This document shows, in pieces, positions 8,881 to 16,547 of a DNA stretch of 64,000 nucleotides. Under the pieces are notes generated by a model, which ran no database searches, was not told the origin of the DNA, and saw only the letters and a list, made by a program, of their open reading frames with translations. The stretch covers positions 310,001 through 374,000 of the forward strand of contig NZ_JAKLOY010000002.1 of the NCBI RefSeq assembly GCF_023652955.1, in the 5' to 3' direction. The translations under genes and the position numbers were made by a program. The stretch's first letter is position 1. Each line of letters begins with the position of its first letter. Origin of the DNA: Geomonas sp. Red32. Lineage in GTDB: Bacteria > Desulfobacterota > Desulfuromonadia > Geobacterales > Geobacteraceae.

Positions 8881-9294
8881 TTAGACCAGTTCGAGCTGGT
8901 TGAAGAAGTAAGGAATCTCGAAAGCGGCGGTTTCCGGGGCGTCGGAGCCGTGAACGGTGTTCTCCTCGATGCTCACGCCAAGGACCTTGCGGATGGTGCC
9001 TTCGGTAGCGTTGGCCGGGTTGGTGGCGCCCATGAGGGTCCTCCAGTCGGCGATGGCGTTCTCTTTTTCCAGCACCAGGGCGATCACCGGGCCGCGGGAC
9101 ATGAAGGCGCAGAGGTCGCCGAAGAACGGGCGCTCTTTGTGGACATAGTAGAAGCCTTCGGCCTGGCATTTGGAGAGACGGATCTTCTTCATGCCGACGA
9201 TCTTGAAGCCGCCAGCCTCGATCATCTCGATAACCTTGCCGGTTACGTTCCTCTCAACGGCATCGGGCTTGATGATAGCAAAAGTTCTTTCCAT
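8881..9294 (-). CDS. ndk: Nucleoside-diphosphate kinase
   Basis: This 137-residue protein shows the complete NDK signature. The catalytic phospho-histidine is His115 in [16 protein letters not shown], with the Kpn-loop region and the N-terminal [12 protein letters not shown]. It transfers the gamma phosphate between nucleoside tri- and diphosphates in the cytoplasm. A longer in-frame extension upstream exists but overlaps the neighbouring lipoprotein region and lacks support; ATG 9294 is preceded by GGGAGGAAGTC. A terminator follows. The order ndk-rlmN-(mtnP-pfkB)-pilW-rodZ is a conserved neighbourhood with an insertion. Confidence 0.97.
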   Translation of the reverse strand: MERTFAIIKPDAVERNVTGKVIEMIEAGGFKIVGMKKIRLSKCQAEGFYYVHKERPFFGDLCAFMSRGPVIALVLEKENAIADWRTLMGATNPANATEGTIRKVLGVSIEENTVHGSDAPETAAFEIPYFFNQLELV

Positions 9295-9328
9295 GACTTC
9301 CTCCCTCATTATATTGGTAGACCCCTTC

Positions 9329-9357
9329 AAATAGCATTCGCCATCAAGTTTTGTCAA
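9329..9357 (-). promoter_or_regulatory. Putative sigma70 promoter of ndk
   Basis: On the minus strand a perfect -35 TTGACA (9352-9357) is followed after 17 bases by CTATTT (TATTTG if shifted by one). It lies about 40 bases upstream of the ndk start. Confidence 0.55.
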
Positions 9358-9381
9358 GGCAAATGCAGGGGTTGCGGGTAC

Positions 9382-9413
9382 AAAAAAAGCCCACAGAGAT
9401 TCTGTGGGCTTTC
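9382..9413 (-). terminator. Terminator after the small lipoprotein gene
   Basis: AAAGCCCACAGA and TCTGTGGGCTTT are a perfect inverted repeat around a 3-base loop. The plus-strand A run at 9382 becomes a T run for minus-strand transcripts leaving the lipoprotein gene. Confidence 0.88.
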
Positions 9414-9439
9414 GGTAACAGGGCGGACCCTGTTCCCAA

Positions 9440-9646
9440 TTACTTCTTCTCAGCCGGGGCAGCCGGAGCAGCCGGGGCAGCCGGGGCAGCTTTAGCGGAA
9501 GAAGCCTGACCCTGAGCGGGAGCAGCCGGAGCGGCCGGAGCAGCCTGCTCAGCAGCCGGAGCCGGAGCCTCTTCTTTCTTCTTGCAGCCAGCAGCAAAGG
9601 CGAGGGCCAGAGCCAGGCAAAGAGCCAAAGAGATCACTTTTTTCAT
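9440..9646 (-). CDS. Small Ala/Pro-rich lipoprotein
   Basis: The protein has 68 residues. A classic lipoprotein signal peptide ([21 protein letters not shown], Cys21) is followed by KKKEE and then a low-complexity tail of PAAPAA-type repeats ending in EKK. No catalytic domain is possible at this size. Such proteins are abundant envelope lipoproteins of unknown role in Geobacter; the Pro/Ala tail may span part of the periplasm or bind the cell wall (inference). The start at 9646 has AGGTGAT upstream. It has its own strong promoter (9726-9753) and terminator (9382-9413), so it is monocistronic and probably highly expressed. Confidence 0.85.
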   Translation of the reverse strand: MKKVISLALCLALALAFAAGCKKKEEAPAPAAEQAAPAAPAAPAQGQASSAKAAPAAPAAPAAPAEKK

Positions 9647-9725
9647 TGACGATATCACCTCTTTTCTTTTTAGATTTACCATTACTGCGCAAAGCGCCTG
9701 GTTTTTCAAGTCACAACAAAGGCCG

Positions 9726-9753
9726 AATATACTAGCATTCCGATAAATGTCAA
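9726..9753 (-). promoter_or_regulatory. Strong sigma70 promoter of the small lipoprotein gene
   Basis: Minus strand: TTGACA (9748-9753), a 16-base spacer, then TATATT (9726-9731). Both boxes are near consensus. The leader to the ATG at 9646 would be about 70 bases. Confidence 0.7.
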
Positions 9754-9826
9754 CACTTTTTAAAGCGTAAAAATCAACATTTTCCTTTGACCTTTAACTT
9801 TCCACCTGAAAAAGAGCGGTTACCTC

Positions 9827-9922
9827 CCCCACCATCCTCATGTGGGGTGGGCAAACGGTGCTTTCTGCACCGGTCAGGCCCCGGAGTGCCCGCCAGCAGG
9901 GGGCCGGCGGGCCGATCGGTGC
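9827..9922. other. Cluster of inverted repeats in a gene-free stretch
   Basis: The gap 9647-10068 holds no gene. Within it three inverted repeats follow one another: CCCCAC/GTGGGG (9827-9847), and GCACCG/CGGTGC (9867-9922) enclosing GCCCGCC/GGCGGGC (9888-9912). The stretch is GC-rich between two AT-rich flanks. It could be a folded RNA or a DNA-binding region. I recognise no riboswitch family and cannot assign a strand. Confidence 0.35.
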
Positions 9923-9990
9923 ATGGAAAGTATCTCATGAATTTTTCACTGCCTACTAGCAAGTAAGCTATCTATTTTTACATCAAACTC

Positions 9991-10019
9991 TTGTCATCAG
10001 CCGCCAAATATATTACTTT
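9991..10019 (+). promoter_or_regulatory. Possible weak promoter of amrA
   Basis: TTGTCA (9991-9996), a 17-base spacer and TACTTT (10014-10019) lie in an AT-rich stretch 50 bases before the amrA start. The -35 is good and the -10 is poor. Confidence 0.35.
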
Positions 10020-10068
10020 AGCCCAATTAATTCAAATGTAAACGCTAGCTACCCGAGGGGGAATCCAC

Positions 10069-10626
10069 GTGAACGAAACGCTTAACCCGGAAGAGAGAAA
10101 ATTTCTGCTGGAAACGGCTCGCGAGGCAATTACCGTGGCGGTGCGCAATGGCAAGGCGGTGACGAGGGAGGCGACCTCCCCTTCCCTGCTCGAGCATAAA
10201 GGTTGCTTCGTGACCATCAAAAGCCAGGGGGCCCTCAGGGGGTGCATAGGGAACCTGACCTCGGACAAGCCTCTGTACCAGCTTGTCCAGCAGATGGCCG
10301 TCTCCGCGGCCGTCCGCGACCCGCGCTTCTACCCGATGAAGGAGGAGGACCTGGCGGACTTCCAGCTGGAGATCTCGGTCCTCTCCCCGATGACCAAGGT
10401 TTCCTCGACCGAGGAGATAGAGGTCGGGGTCCACGGGCTTTACCTGGAAAAGAATTTCGCCCGCGGGGTACTGCTCCCGCAGGTCCCGGTCGAACAGGGA
10501 TGGAACCTGGAGACGTTTCTCAACCAGACCGCGCTCAAGGCGGGCTTGAAGCGGGATGACTGGAAGGAAGGGGCCAACCTCTACGTCTTCTCCGCGGAGG
10601 TGTTCGGGGAATCGGAGACAGTTTAA
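10069..10626 (+). CDS. amrA: AMMECR1-domain protein (AmmeMemoRadiSam system protein A)
   Basis: This 185-residue protein is one AMMECR1 domain. The hallmark stretch GALRGCIGNLTSDKPL (about 53-68) and the later DPRFYPMKEEDL and SVLSPMTKV segments are all present. The family is widespread in bacteria, archaea and eukaryotes. In bacteria it often accompanies a Memo-like protein and a radical-SAM protein, but neither partner is seen next to it here. The biochemical role is unresolved. The start is a GTG preceded by GAGGGGGA. It is the only plus-strand gene between two minus-strand blocks and shares a bidirectional terminator with gltA. Confidence 0.88.
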   Translation: MNETLNPEERKFLLETAREAITVAVRNGKAVTREATSPSLLEHKGCFVTIKSQGALRGCIGNLTSDKPLYQLVQQMAVSAAVRDPRFYPMKEEDLADFQLEISVLSPMTKVSSTEEIEVGVHGLYLEKNFARGVLLPQVPVEQGWNLETFLNQTALKAGLKRDDWKEGANLYVFSAEVFGESETV

Positions 10627-10670
10627 CCGCCAGTCGGACCTGTCGGACTAGCACTAGCCGGACGAAGGAC

Positions 10671-10707
10671 AAAAAGAAGGGGGCGCATTCGCGCCCCCTT
10701 CTTGTTT
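10671..10707. terminator. Bidirectional terminator between amrA and gltA
   Basis: AAGAAGGGGGCGC (10674-10686) and GCGCCCCCTTCTT (10691-10703) form a 13-bp perfect stem with a 4-base loop. An A run lies on the left and T bases on the right, so it can serve both convergent genes. Confidence 0.9.
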
Positions 10708-10725
10708 CCCGGGTGAGGGGAATTC

Positions 10726-12051
10726 TTACATCTTGCGGCCACCTTCGGCAGCCCACTTCTCGAGCATGTCGGTGGTGACGGACTTCGGACGCTCGATGGC
10801 GTAGCCGAGGCCGCGGTCCCAAGTGATGTTGGCCATGCAGCCCAGAGCGCGGCCCACGCCGAAGAGGACGGTGTAGAAGTCCCACTCTTTGAGGCCGTAG
10901 TACCACTGGATAACGCCGGACTGTGCGTCGACGTTCGGCCAGGGGTTCTTGGTCTTGCCGTGCTCGGTGAGGACGCCCGGGGCGGTCTCGAAGATCATGG
11001 CGACCAGCTTGAACAGCTGATCGTCCTTGAGGCCCGGGGTCTTGAGGCAGAACTCGCGCTGTGCGGTGTAGCGCGGGTCGGTCTTACGGAGAACGGCGTG
11101 GCCGTAGCCCGGAACGACCTGGCCGGCGTTGAGGGTATCCCAGAGAGCCTTGGTGACGTTCTCTTTGGTCGGCTCGGCGCCGTTGAGCTTCTTCTGGAAC
11201 TCCATGATCCAGCCGAGCACTTCCTGGTTGGCAAGGCCGTGCAGCGGGCCGGCGAGGCCGTTGAGGCCTGCGGAGTATGCGTAGTACGGGTCGGAGAGAG
11301 CGGAGTGCACGAGGTGGGTGGTGTGGGCGGAGACGTTGCCGGACTCGTGGTCGGAGTGGAGGATGAAGTACATCCTGGCCACGTCCTTGTACTGCTCGCT
11401 CTGGCCGATCATGTGGGCGAAGTTGGCGCCCATGTCGAGAGCCGGATCGATGGCGATCTGCTTGTCGCCGCGGTATTTCAGGTTGTAGATGAAGGCGGCC
11501 AGCACCGGGATACGGGCGACGATGTCGCTGGCATCCTCATACACGTACTCCCAGGCGTCCATCTTGTTGAACTTGCCGGAGTTGTAGAAGCCGGCAAACT
11601 TGGAGTCTTTCTGCATGGCGATGATACCGACGGAGAGCATCACCATCGGGTGGCTGTCCTTCGGAAGAGCGCGGACGGCCTGGTACACGTACTCCGGCAC
11701 GACCTGACGGGTCTTGAACTCGGCCTCGACGGCGGCAACCTGGTCGGCGGTCGGAACGTCGCCGGTCAGCAGGAAGTACCAGAACGACTCGACGGTCGGG
11801 TACTCGGAACCTTTAGCCTTCGGCAGTGCTTCGAAGGTCTCCGGGATGGTCTTACCGCGGAAACGGATGCCTTCCTGCGGATCGAGATAGGAGATATCAG
11901 TCACCAGGCTGCGGATGTCGCGGGCGCCGCCGATGCACTGGCCGATATCGACCTTGTCGATGATAACGGAGCCGAACTCTTTGGTCAGGCGGGTGATACG
12001 GGGACGGTGGGCCTGGATCTTCTCAAACAGCTTCTCTTTTAATTGCGTCAT
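10726..12051 (-). CDS. gltA: Citrate synthase, eukaryote-like type
   Basis: This 441-residue citrate synthase condenses acetyl-CoA and oxaloacetate at the entry to the TCA cycle. The three catalytic positions are visible: His in GPLHGLANQEVLGW, His in VPGYGHAVLRKTDPRY, and Asp in NVDAQSGVIQWYYG. The segment NVDAQSGV...YTVLFGVGRALG is much closer to mitochondrial enzymes than to the hexameric E. coli type. A eukaryote-like citrate synthase is a known hallmark of Geobacteraceae, and this fits. The upstream region carries a clear promoter and a 13-bp palindrome (12171-12183), so expression is probably controlled. In G. sulfurreducens gltA is known to be regulated in response to growth mode. Confidence 0.97.
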   Translation of the reverse strand: MTQLKEKLFEKIQAHRPRITRLTKEFGSVIIDKVDIGQCIGGARDIRSLVTDISYLDPQEGIRFRGKTIPETFEALPKAKGSEYPTVESFWYFLLTGDVPTADQVAAVEAEFKTRQVVPEYVYQAVRALPKDSHPMVMLSVGIIAMQKDSKFAGFYNSGKFNKMDAWEYVYEDASDIVARIPVLAAFIYNLKYRGDKQIAIDPALDMGANFAHMIGQSEQYKDVARMYFILHSDHESGNVSAHTTHLVHSALSDPYYAYSAGLNGLAGPLHGLANQEVLGWIMEFQKKLNGAEPTKENVTKALWDTLNAGQVVPGYGHAVLRKTDPRYTAQREFCLKTPGLKDDQLFKLVAMIFETAPGVLTEHGKTKNPWPNVDAQSGVIQWYYGLKEWDFYTVLFGVGRALGCMANITWDRGLGYAIERPKSVTTDMLEKWAAEGGRKM

Positions 12052-12170
12052 GTGTCGGTTCTCCTTTTCTGTTGGGGTTGAGTGAACACTGATGAATTAA
12101 ACTCTGGGAAACTTGCCACCCTTCTCGTCACCGTGCCGGTCGACCCGCGCTCGGCCGGTTGCGCTGGGAA

Positions 12171-12183
12171 GTATACTGTATAC
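12171..12183. promoter_or_regulatory. Palindromic operator GTATACTGTATAC downstream of the gltA -10
   Basis: This 13-bp near-perfect palindrome lies about 8-20 bases into the predicted gltA transcript. A further half, GTATAC at 12199-12204, overlaps the -10 box. The first GTATAC bases of the two sites are 28 bp apart. The same 13-mer with one change occurs at 49535-49547 upstream of the 12-heme cytochrome gene. The position suggests repression at gltA. Confidence 0.6.
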
Positions 12184-12197
12184 AAAGAGTTTTCAAA

Positions 12198-12226
12198 TGT
12201 ATACCATTGCCTCGGTTTATTTTCAA
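12198..12226 (-). promoter_or_regulatory. Sigma70 promoter of gltA
   Basis: Minus strand: TTGAAA (12221-12226), an exact 17-base spacer, TATACA (12198-12203). The -10 overlaps a GTATAC element. The predicted start is near 12191, giving a leader of about 140 bases. Confidence 0.65.
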
Positions 12227-12273
12227 TACAAAAAAATTCGATTTTGACCGTTTTGACTACATTTTTCTCCCTG

Positions 12274-13464
12274 TTACAGAACCACCAACTCATCACTGGA
12301 AAAGGTCAACCTCTTAAGTCCGCTCTCCGTAAGGTAAAAGGTATTTTCTATACCTACCGCACCCTCCCCCGGGAACACTACTTTAGGCTCGAAAGCGAAG
12401 GCCATTCCCGGCTCTAAGCGCTCATGGTCGAACCCCTTGGCGATGAAGGGATACTCGTCGATCTCGATCCCCACCCCGTGACCGATGAAAGACACCTGGG
12501 AGCCGGCGGTCCCCATGAAGTGGTCACCGTAACCGAGACTTACCGCAAGGGAGAGACACTCACGGTAAATCTCCCCCCAGGACGGCCGCTCCTCGGCCAG
12601 CACCATCATCCGCTCCTGGATCTTCAGCATGTCGCCGTACGCCTTCCGCAACCGGTCGGAGAGCGGCCCCACCGAGAAAATCCGGGTCTGGTCCACGAGA
12701 TAGCCGTCGAAGCAACTGCCAAGGTCCACCACCACCGGTTCGTTCCTGGCGATACGGTTATAGCCGGCCCCATGGCCGAACGCCGGGGTGAGCCCCATTC
12801 CCCCCAGCGGAGTATTGGTGAAGGCGGGGGCGGCGGAATCGGGACCACAAAGCACCTGCCCCATGCCGACCTCGCCGTTGAAGGCCCGCATCCTGATATA
12901 GCCCTGGTGCCCCTCGACGCGGGAAACCCGCTCCAGTTCGGCGGCGAGCTCCACCTCGGCCATCCCCTCGCGGATATATTCCTTGGCCCGCCGGTACACC
13001 TTGTCCGCCTGCATGGCGGCATCCTGCATGATGTGAATTTCCTCGTGGCTTTTCACCATCCGGACCCGGCGCACGCACGGTGTCGCGTCGGCAAAGACCG
13101 CATTGGGGTAGAGGGCCTGGAACTTCTGGTAGAGAAGGACGGGGAGGACGTCGAGCTCCAGCCCGATCCGGGATGGGAGCGGATGCCCGAGCCCGGCCAC
13201 CAGCGGCGGGAGATCTTTGGGCGAAGAAAAAGGGATTACCTGGGCCAGGCCGCATTCCATGCGGGCCCGCAGGTAATCCCTTCGTACCAGGTAGACGGGG
13301 TCCCCGGCGGCGGGGACGTAGAGGATACCGGACTGGACGGTACCGGTGAAGTAGAAAAGGTCGGCGTTTTGTACCAGGAGACAGGCGTCGAGGCCGGTGG
13401 CGGCCATCTCGCGTTGCAGCATCCTGAAGCGGTATTCCAGCTCGTTCTTGGGCGTAAGCCTCAT
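12274..13464 (-). CDS. M24-family metallopeptidase (Xaa-Pro aminopeptidase-like)
   Basis: This 396-residue protein has two parts: an N-terminal creatinase-like domain (about 1-155) and a C-terminal pita-bread catalytic domain. All five metal ligands can be placed: Asp in VVVDLGSC, Asp in LVDQTRIF, His in FIGHGVGIEID, Glu in FAFEPKVVF and Glu in GIENTFYLT. It therefore should be an active dimetal hydrolase. Family members remove N-terminal residues next to proline or cleave related amide bonds in the cytoplasm; the exact substrate is unknown. The ATG has AGGAGG upstream. It is separated from gltA by 222 bp containing the gltA promoter. Confidence 0.9.
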   Translation of the reverse strand: MRLTPKNELEYRFRMLQREMAATGLDACLLVQNADLFYFTGTVQSGILYVPAAGDPVYLVRRDYLRARMECGLAQVIPFSSPKDLPPLVAGLGHPLPSRIGLELDVLPVLLYQKFQALYPNAVFADATPCVRRVRMVKSHEEIHIMQDAAMQADKVYRRAKEYIREGMAEVELAAELERVSRVEGHQGYIRMRAFNGEVGMGQVLCGPDSAAPAFTNTPLGGMGLTPAFGHGAGYNRIARNEPVVVDLGSCFDGYLVDQTRIFSVGPLSDRLRKAYGDMLKIQERMMVLAEERPSWGEIYRECLSLAVSLGYGDHFMGTAGSQVSFIGHGVGIEIDEYPFIAKGFDHERLEPGMAFAFEPKVVFPGEGAVGIENTFYLTESGLKRLTFSSDELVVL

Positions 13465-13628
13465 GCACTTCCTCCTGTACCCTTCCTCATGAGTTCATTG
13501 AGAGGAAAGGAACAGGAAAGATAGCGCAGGTCGCAGCCTTCGTCAACAGGCCGCCAGTTTGGCGGGTTCATCGGGGGGGACGGCGCCGTGGCGGTTTCGG
13601 CAACCGCCCTGCGCCGCGGCTGTTTTCA

Positions 13629-15311
13629 TCAACCGGCGTGTGCCGCGGCAGGCTGTCCCTGGGGGGCATCCTCGTCGAGCTCGAGCTCCCGGATGGCCAT
13701 CTCCCGCAGCTTGAACTTCTGGATCTTCCCGCTGGCGGTCATCGGATAGGAGTCGACGAAGCGGACGTACTTGGGGATCTTGTAGTTGGCGATCTTGCCG
13801 CGGCAGAACTCCTTGACCTCCTCCTCGGTCATGGCGACTCCGCCTTTGAGGATGACGGCAGCCATCACCTGCTCGCCCCACTTGCGGTCCGGAACGCCGT
13901 AGACCTGGACGTCGGAGATCTTCGGATGGGTGTAGAGGAACTCCTCGATCTCGCGCGGATAGATGTTCTCGCCGCCGCGGATGATCATGTTCTTGATGCG
14001 GCCGGTGATCTTGCAGTACCCGTTTTCGTCCATCACCGCCAGGTCCCCGGTGTGGAGCCAGCCGTCGGCGTCGATCGCCTTGGCGGTCTCCTCAGGCATC
14101 TTGTAGTACCCCTTCATGACCAGGTAGCCACGGGTGCAGAGCTCGCCCTGCTTGCCGGGGGGGAGCCCGGCGCCGGTCTCGATGTCGACGATCTTCAGCT
14201 CGACGTTGGGAAGCACCCGACCGACGGTCGATACCTTCAGCTCGAGCGGGTCCTCGGTGCGGGTCTGGGTGATGACCGGCGAGGACTCGGTCTGGCCGTA
14301 GGCGATGGTGATCTCGGAGGCATGCATGTCGCGGATCACCCGCCGCATGACCTCGATCGGGCAGTTGGAGCCGGCCATGATCCCGGTCCTGAGCGAGGTG
14401 AGGTCGAACGTGGGGAACTCGGGGTGCTCGAGCTCGGCGATGAACATGGTCGGAACCCCGTGTACCGCCGTGCAGCGCTCCTTCTCGATGGTCTGCAGCA
14501 CCTTGAGGGGGTCGAAGATCTCCACCGGGACCATGGCGGTGCCGTGGGTCACGCAGGCCATGACGCCAAGCACGCAGCCGAAGCAGTGGAAGAAGGGAAC
14601 CGGGATGCAGAGGCGGTCGTTCTCGGTGAACTTCATGCACTCACCGATGTTGAAGCCGTTATTGACCACGTTGTGATGGGTCAGCATGACCCCCTTGGGG
14701 AATCCGGTGGTCCCCGAGGTGTACTGCATGTTGATCACCTCGTACGGGTTGAGGGTCGCCTCGACGGCCGCCAGCTCCTCGTCGCTCACCTGGGCTCCGA
14801 GCTCCACGATCTGCTGGAAGGGAACCATCCCGGCCGGAGCCCCGCCCCCGAGGAAGACCACCCGCTTCAGGAAGGGAAGCCGCTCGCAGCAAAGCTCTCC
14901 CGGCGTACTCGCTGCCAGCTCGGGAACCACCGAGGCGAGGGTCTGGACGTAGTCGGTGTCCTTGAAGCTTTGCACCATGAAAAGGGTAGTGGAATCGGAC
15001 TGTTTGAGGATGTACTCAAGTTCCGCCGACTTATAGCTGGTGTTGACGGTGACCAGGACGGCGCCGATCTTGGCGGTGGCGAACTGCAGCACCACCCACT
15101 CCGGGACGTTGTAGGCCCAGATGGAGAGATGGTCCCCCTTCTTGACCCCCAGCTTCAAAAGCCCCTTGGCGACCAGGCGGCAGTGCTCGTTGAACTTTTC
15201 ATAGCTGTAGCGGAGACCGCGCTCGTGGTAAACCAGCGCATCGTGGTCCGGGAACTTGGCAGCGATGTGGTCCAGCAGGCCCCCTACGGTAAGCTCGATC
15301 TGTTCAGACAT
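13629..15311 (-). CDS. AMP-binding acyl-CoA synthetase
   Basis: This 560-residue ANL-superfamily enzyme has the P-loop signature YTSGTTGFPKGVML near 195-208, the A5 motif YGQTESSPVITQT, the A7/A8 stretch GWLHTGDLAVMDENGYCKITGR followed by MIIRGGENIYP, and the C-terminal catalytic Lys context TASGKIQKFKLRE. It activates a carboxylic acid to acyl-AMP and then acyl-CoA. Medium- or long-chain fatty acids are the usual substrates of this subgroup ('fatty-acyl-CoA synthase'), but the chain length cannot be read. AGGAGGGGCC precedes the ATG. A consensus -35 promoter is seen upstream, so it is probably its own transcription unit. Confidence 0.93.
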   Translation of the reverse strand: MSEQIELTVGGLLDHIAAKFPDHDALVYHERGLRYSYEKFNEHCRLVAKGLLKLGVKKGDHLSIWAYNVPEWVVLQFATAKIGAVLVTVNTSYKSAELEYILKQSDSTTLFMVQSFKDTDYVQTLASVVPELAASTPGELCCERLPFLKRVVFLGGGAPAGMVPFQQIVELGAQVSDEELAAVEATLNPYEVINMQYTSGTTGFPKGVMLTHHNVVNNGFNIGECMKFTENDRLCIPVPFFHCFGCVLGVMACVTHGTAMVPVEIFDPLKVLQTIEKERCTAVHGVPTMFIAELEHPEFPTFDLTSLRTGIMAGSNCPIEVMRRVIRDMHASEITIAYGQTESSPVITQTRTEDPLELKVSTVGRVLPNVELKIVDIETGAGLPPGKQGELCTRGYLVMKGYYKMPEETAKAIDADGWLHTGDLAVMDENGYCKITGRIKNMIIRGGENIYPREIEEFLYTHPKISDVQVYGVPDRKWGEQVMAAVILKGGVAMTEEEVKEFCRGKIANYKIPKYVRFVDSYPMTASGKIQKFKLREMAIRELELDEDAPQGQPAAAHAG

Positions 15312-15381
15312 TGGCCCCTCCTGTTTAGCACCCTCAAAAAATTGTTTAAAATATTTAACTCATTGAAATAAAAGGCGTTTA

Positions 15382-15410
15382 TCTCTAACACAGCGCCCAT
15401 ACCATGTCAA
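15382..15410 (-). promoter_or_regulatory. Sigma70 promoter of the acyl-CoA synthetase gene
   Basis: Minus strand: TTGACA (15405-15410), a 17-base spacer, TAGAGA (15382-15387). A lone CGTATACG palindrome lies at 15435-15442, about 25 bp upstream of the -35. Confidence 0.6.
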
Positions 15411-15475
15411 GGCAAATGAGAAATTGTTTGCGATCGTATACGACTCCTCCGCAACTCCCCTTTTTCATTTGTTTC

Positions 15476-15503
15476 TTGTCAAGGCATCGTTAATTTATAT
15501 AAT
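15476..15503 (+). promoter_or_regulatory. Strong sigma70 promoter upstream of phoB, with a long leader
   Basis: TTGTCA (15476-15481), a 16-base spacer and a perfect TATAAT (15498-15503) point toward phoB. The leader would be about 355 bases. The first part folds locally (GACCC/GGGTC at about 15510-15526) but matches no riboswitch I know. No second Pho-box half could be paired with the single CTGTCAC at 15533-15539. Confidence 0.6.
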
Positions 15504-15866
15504 GGTGCAGACCCGACGAGAGGGTCCGGTTCCTGTCACGGGGCGATGGCGCCGCATCACCCAGAGATAACGGCAGTGCCGGAATCCTTTACATGGTCCC
15601 GCTCATGAAGGGAGCGTCCACCCCCTATTCAGGCGAAATCGTTGGTTTTTCGTCGTTTTTACCGGCCGCTGATTTGTGCCTCATTTTTAGGCAATTCGCT
15701 AATGACACCGATTCGAAACAGTTTTTTCGGAAGATTCACACGTTTTCCACAGCGCTTTCCACAACTGCTGTGGACCGCTGGGGATCGTCCCTCCATTCAC
15801 GATGAACTTCCAACGTTTACCCTGCTTCCCGCCCCGGGAACGCCGCCTACACAGGACTAAAGCCCC
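15504..15866 (+). other. Gene-free leader region before phoB
   Basis: There is no credible gene here; the short frames present lack ribosome-binding sites and normal codon use. The stretch holds a possible hairpin near 15510 and is otherwise unremarkable. It may be a long 5' leader or hide a small RNA reading from the promoter at 15476. Confidence 0.4.
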
Positions 15867-16547
15867 ATGCAAACCGTACTGGTAATCGAGGATGAGACCG
15901 ACCTCGCCGAACTGATCGCCTTCCACCTGGAGCAGGAAGGGTACCGGCCGGTGGTCTGCGCCGACGGAGTCTCCGGACTCCAGGAAGCCCGCCACCAGAA
16001 GCCCGACCTGATCCTGCTCGACCTGATGCTCCCCGGGATGATGGGGACCGAAGTCTGCCGCCTGCTCAAGGGGTCCGAGGAGACCAGGAGAATCCCGGTC
16101 ATCATGCTGACCGCCAAGGGAGAGGAGATCGACCGGGTGGTGGGATTCGAGATGGGAGCCGACGACTACGTGGTGAAGCCGTTCTCCACGAGGGAGCTGA
16201 TGCTCCGGGTGCGGGCGGTATTAAGAAGGGGGGGCGACCAGGGGGAAACGGAGAAAGCCCTGATTATCGGCGAGCTGGCCATCGACACCGAGCGGCATAC
16301 CGTGACGGTAGCGGGCGAGCCGGTCGTCCTCACCTCCACCGAATACAAGCTCCTGATCAACCTCGCCCAGCGGCTGGGGCGGGTCCAAAGCCGCGAGGTG
16401 CTCCTGCAAAGCGTCTGGGGATACAACTATTTCGGCGACACCCGCACGGTCGATACCCACGTCACCCGTCTGCGGACCAAGCTGGGGAGCGCCGGAGACC
16501 TCATCAAGACCGTGCGCGGCTTCGGCTACAAGATGGAGCTGCCATGA
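15867..16547 (+). CDS. phoB: Phosphate regulon response regulator PhoB
   Basis: This 226-residue OmpR/PhoB-type regulator has an N-terminal receiver with phospho-acceptor Asp52 (ILLDLMLPG), a switch Thr in MLTAKG and a Lys in VVKPFS. A C-terminal winged helix carries the typical GELAIDTERHTV...LTSTEYKLL start and ends VRGFGYKMELP. It overlaps phoR by 4 bp (ATGA), so translation is coupled. The pst-phoU operon follows immediately, with Pho-box-like repeats before pstS, which supports PhoB rather than a generic OmpR-type regulator. It should activate pst genes when phosphate is scarce. Confidence 0.93.
   Translation: MQTVLVIEDETDLAELIAFHLEQEGYRPVVCADGVSGLQEARHQKPDLILLDLMLPGMMGTEVCRLLKGSEETRRIPVIMLTAKGEEIDRVVGFEMGADDYVVKPFSTRELMLRVRAVLRRGGDQGETEKALIIGELAIDTERHTVTVAGEPVVLTSTEYKLLINLAQRLGRVQSREVLLQSVWGYNYFGDTRTVDTHVTRLRTKLGSAGDLIKTVRGFGYKMELP

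Noticed and set aside
13465-13628. A separate short gene between the M24 peptidase and the acyl-CoA synthetase
   Set aside because: Only a fragmentary shadow frame is present, with no start or ribosome-binding site.
15504-15700. 6S RNA or another known small RNA in the phoB leader
   Set aside because: The conserved features of 6S, SRP and known riboswitches are not visible. Only a promoter and a local hairpin are supported.
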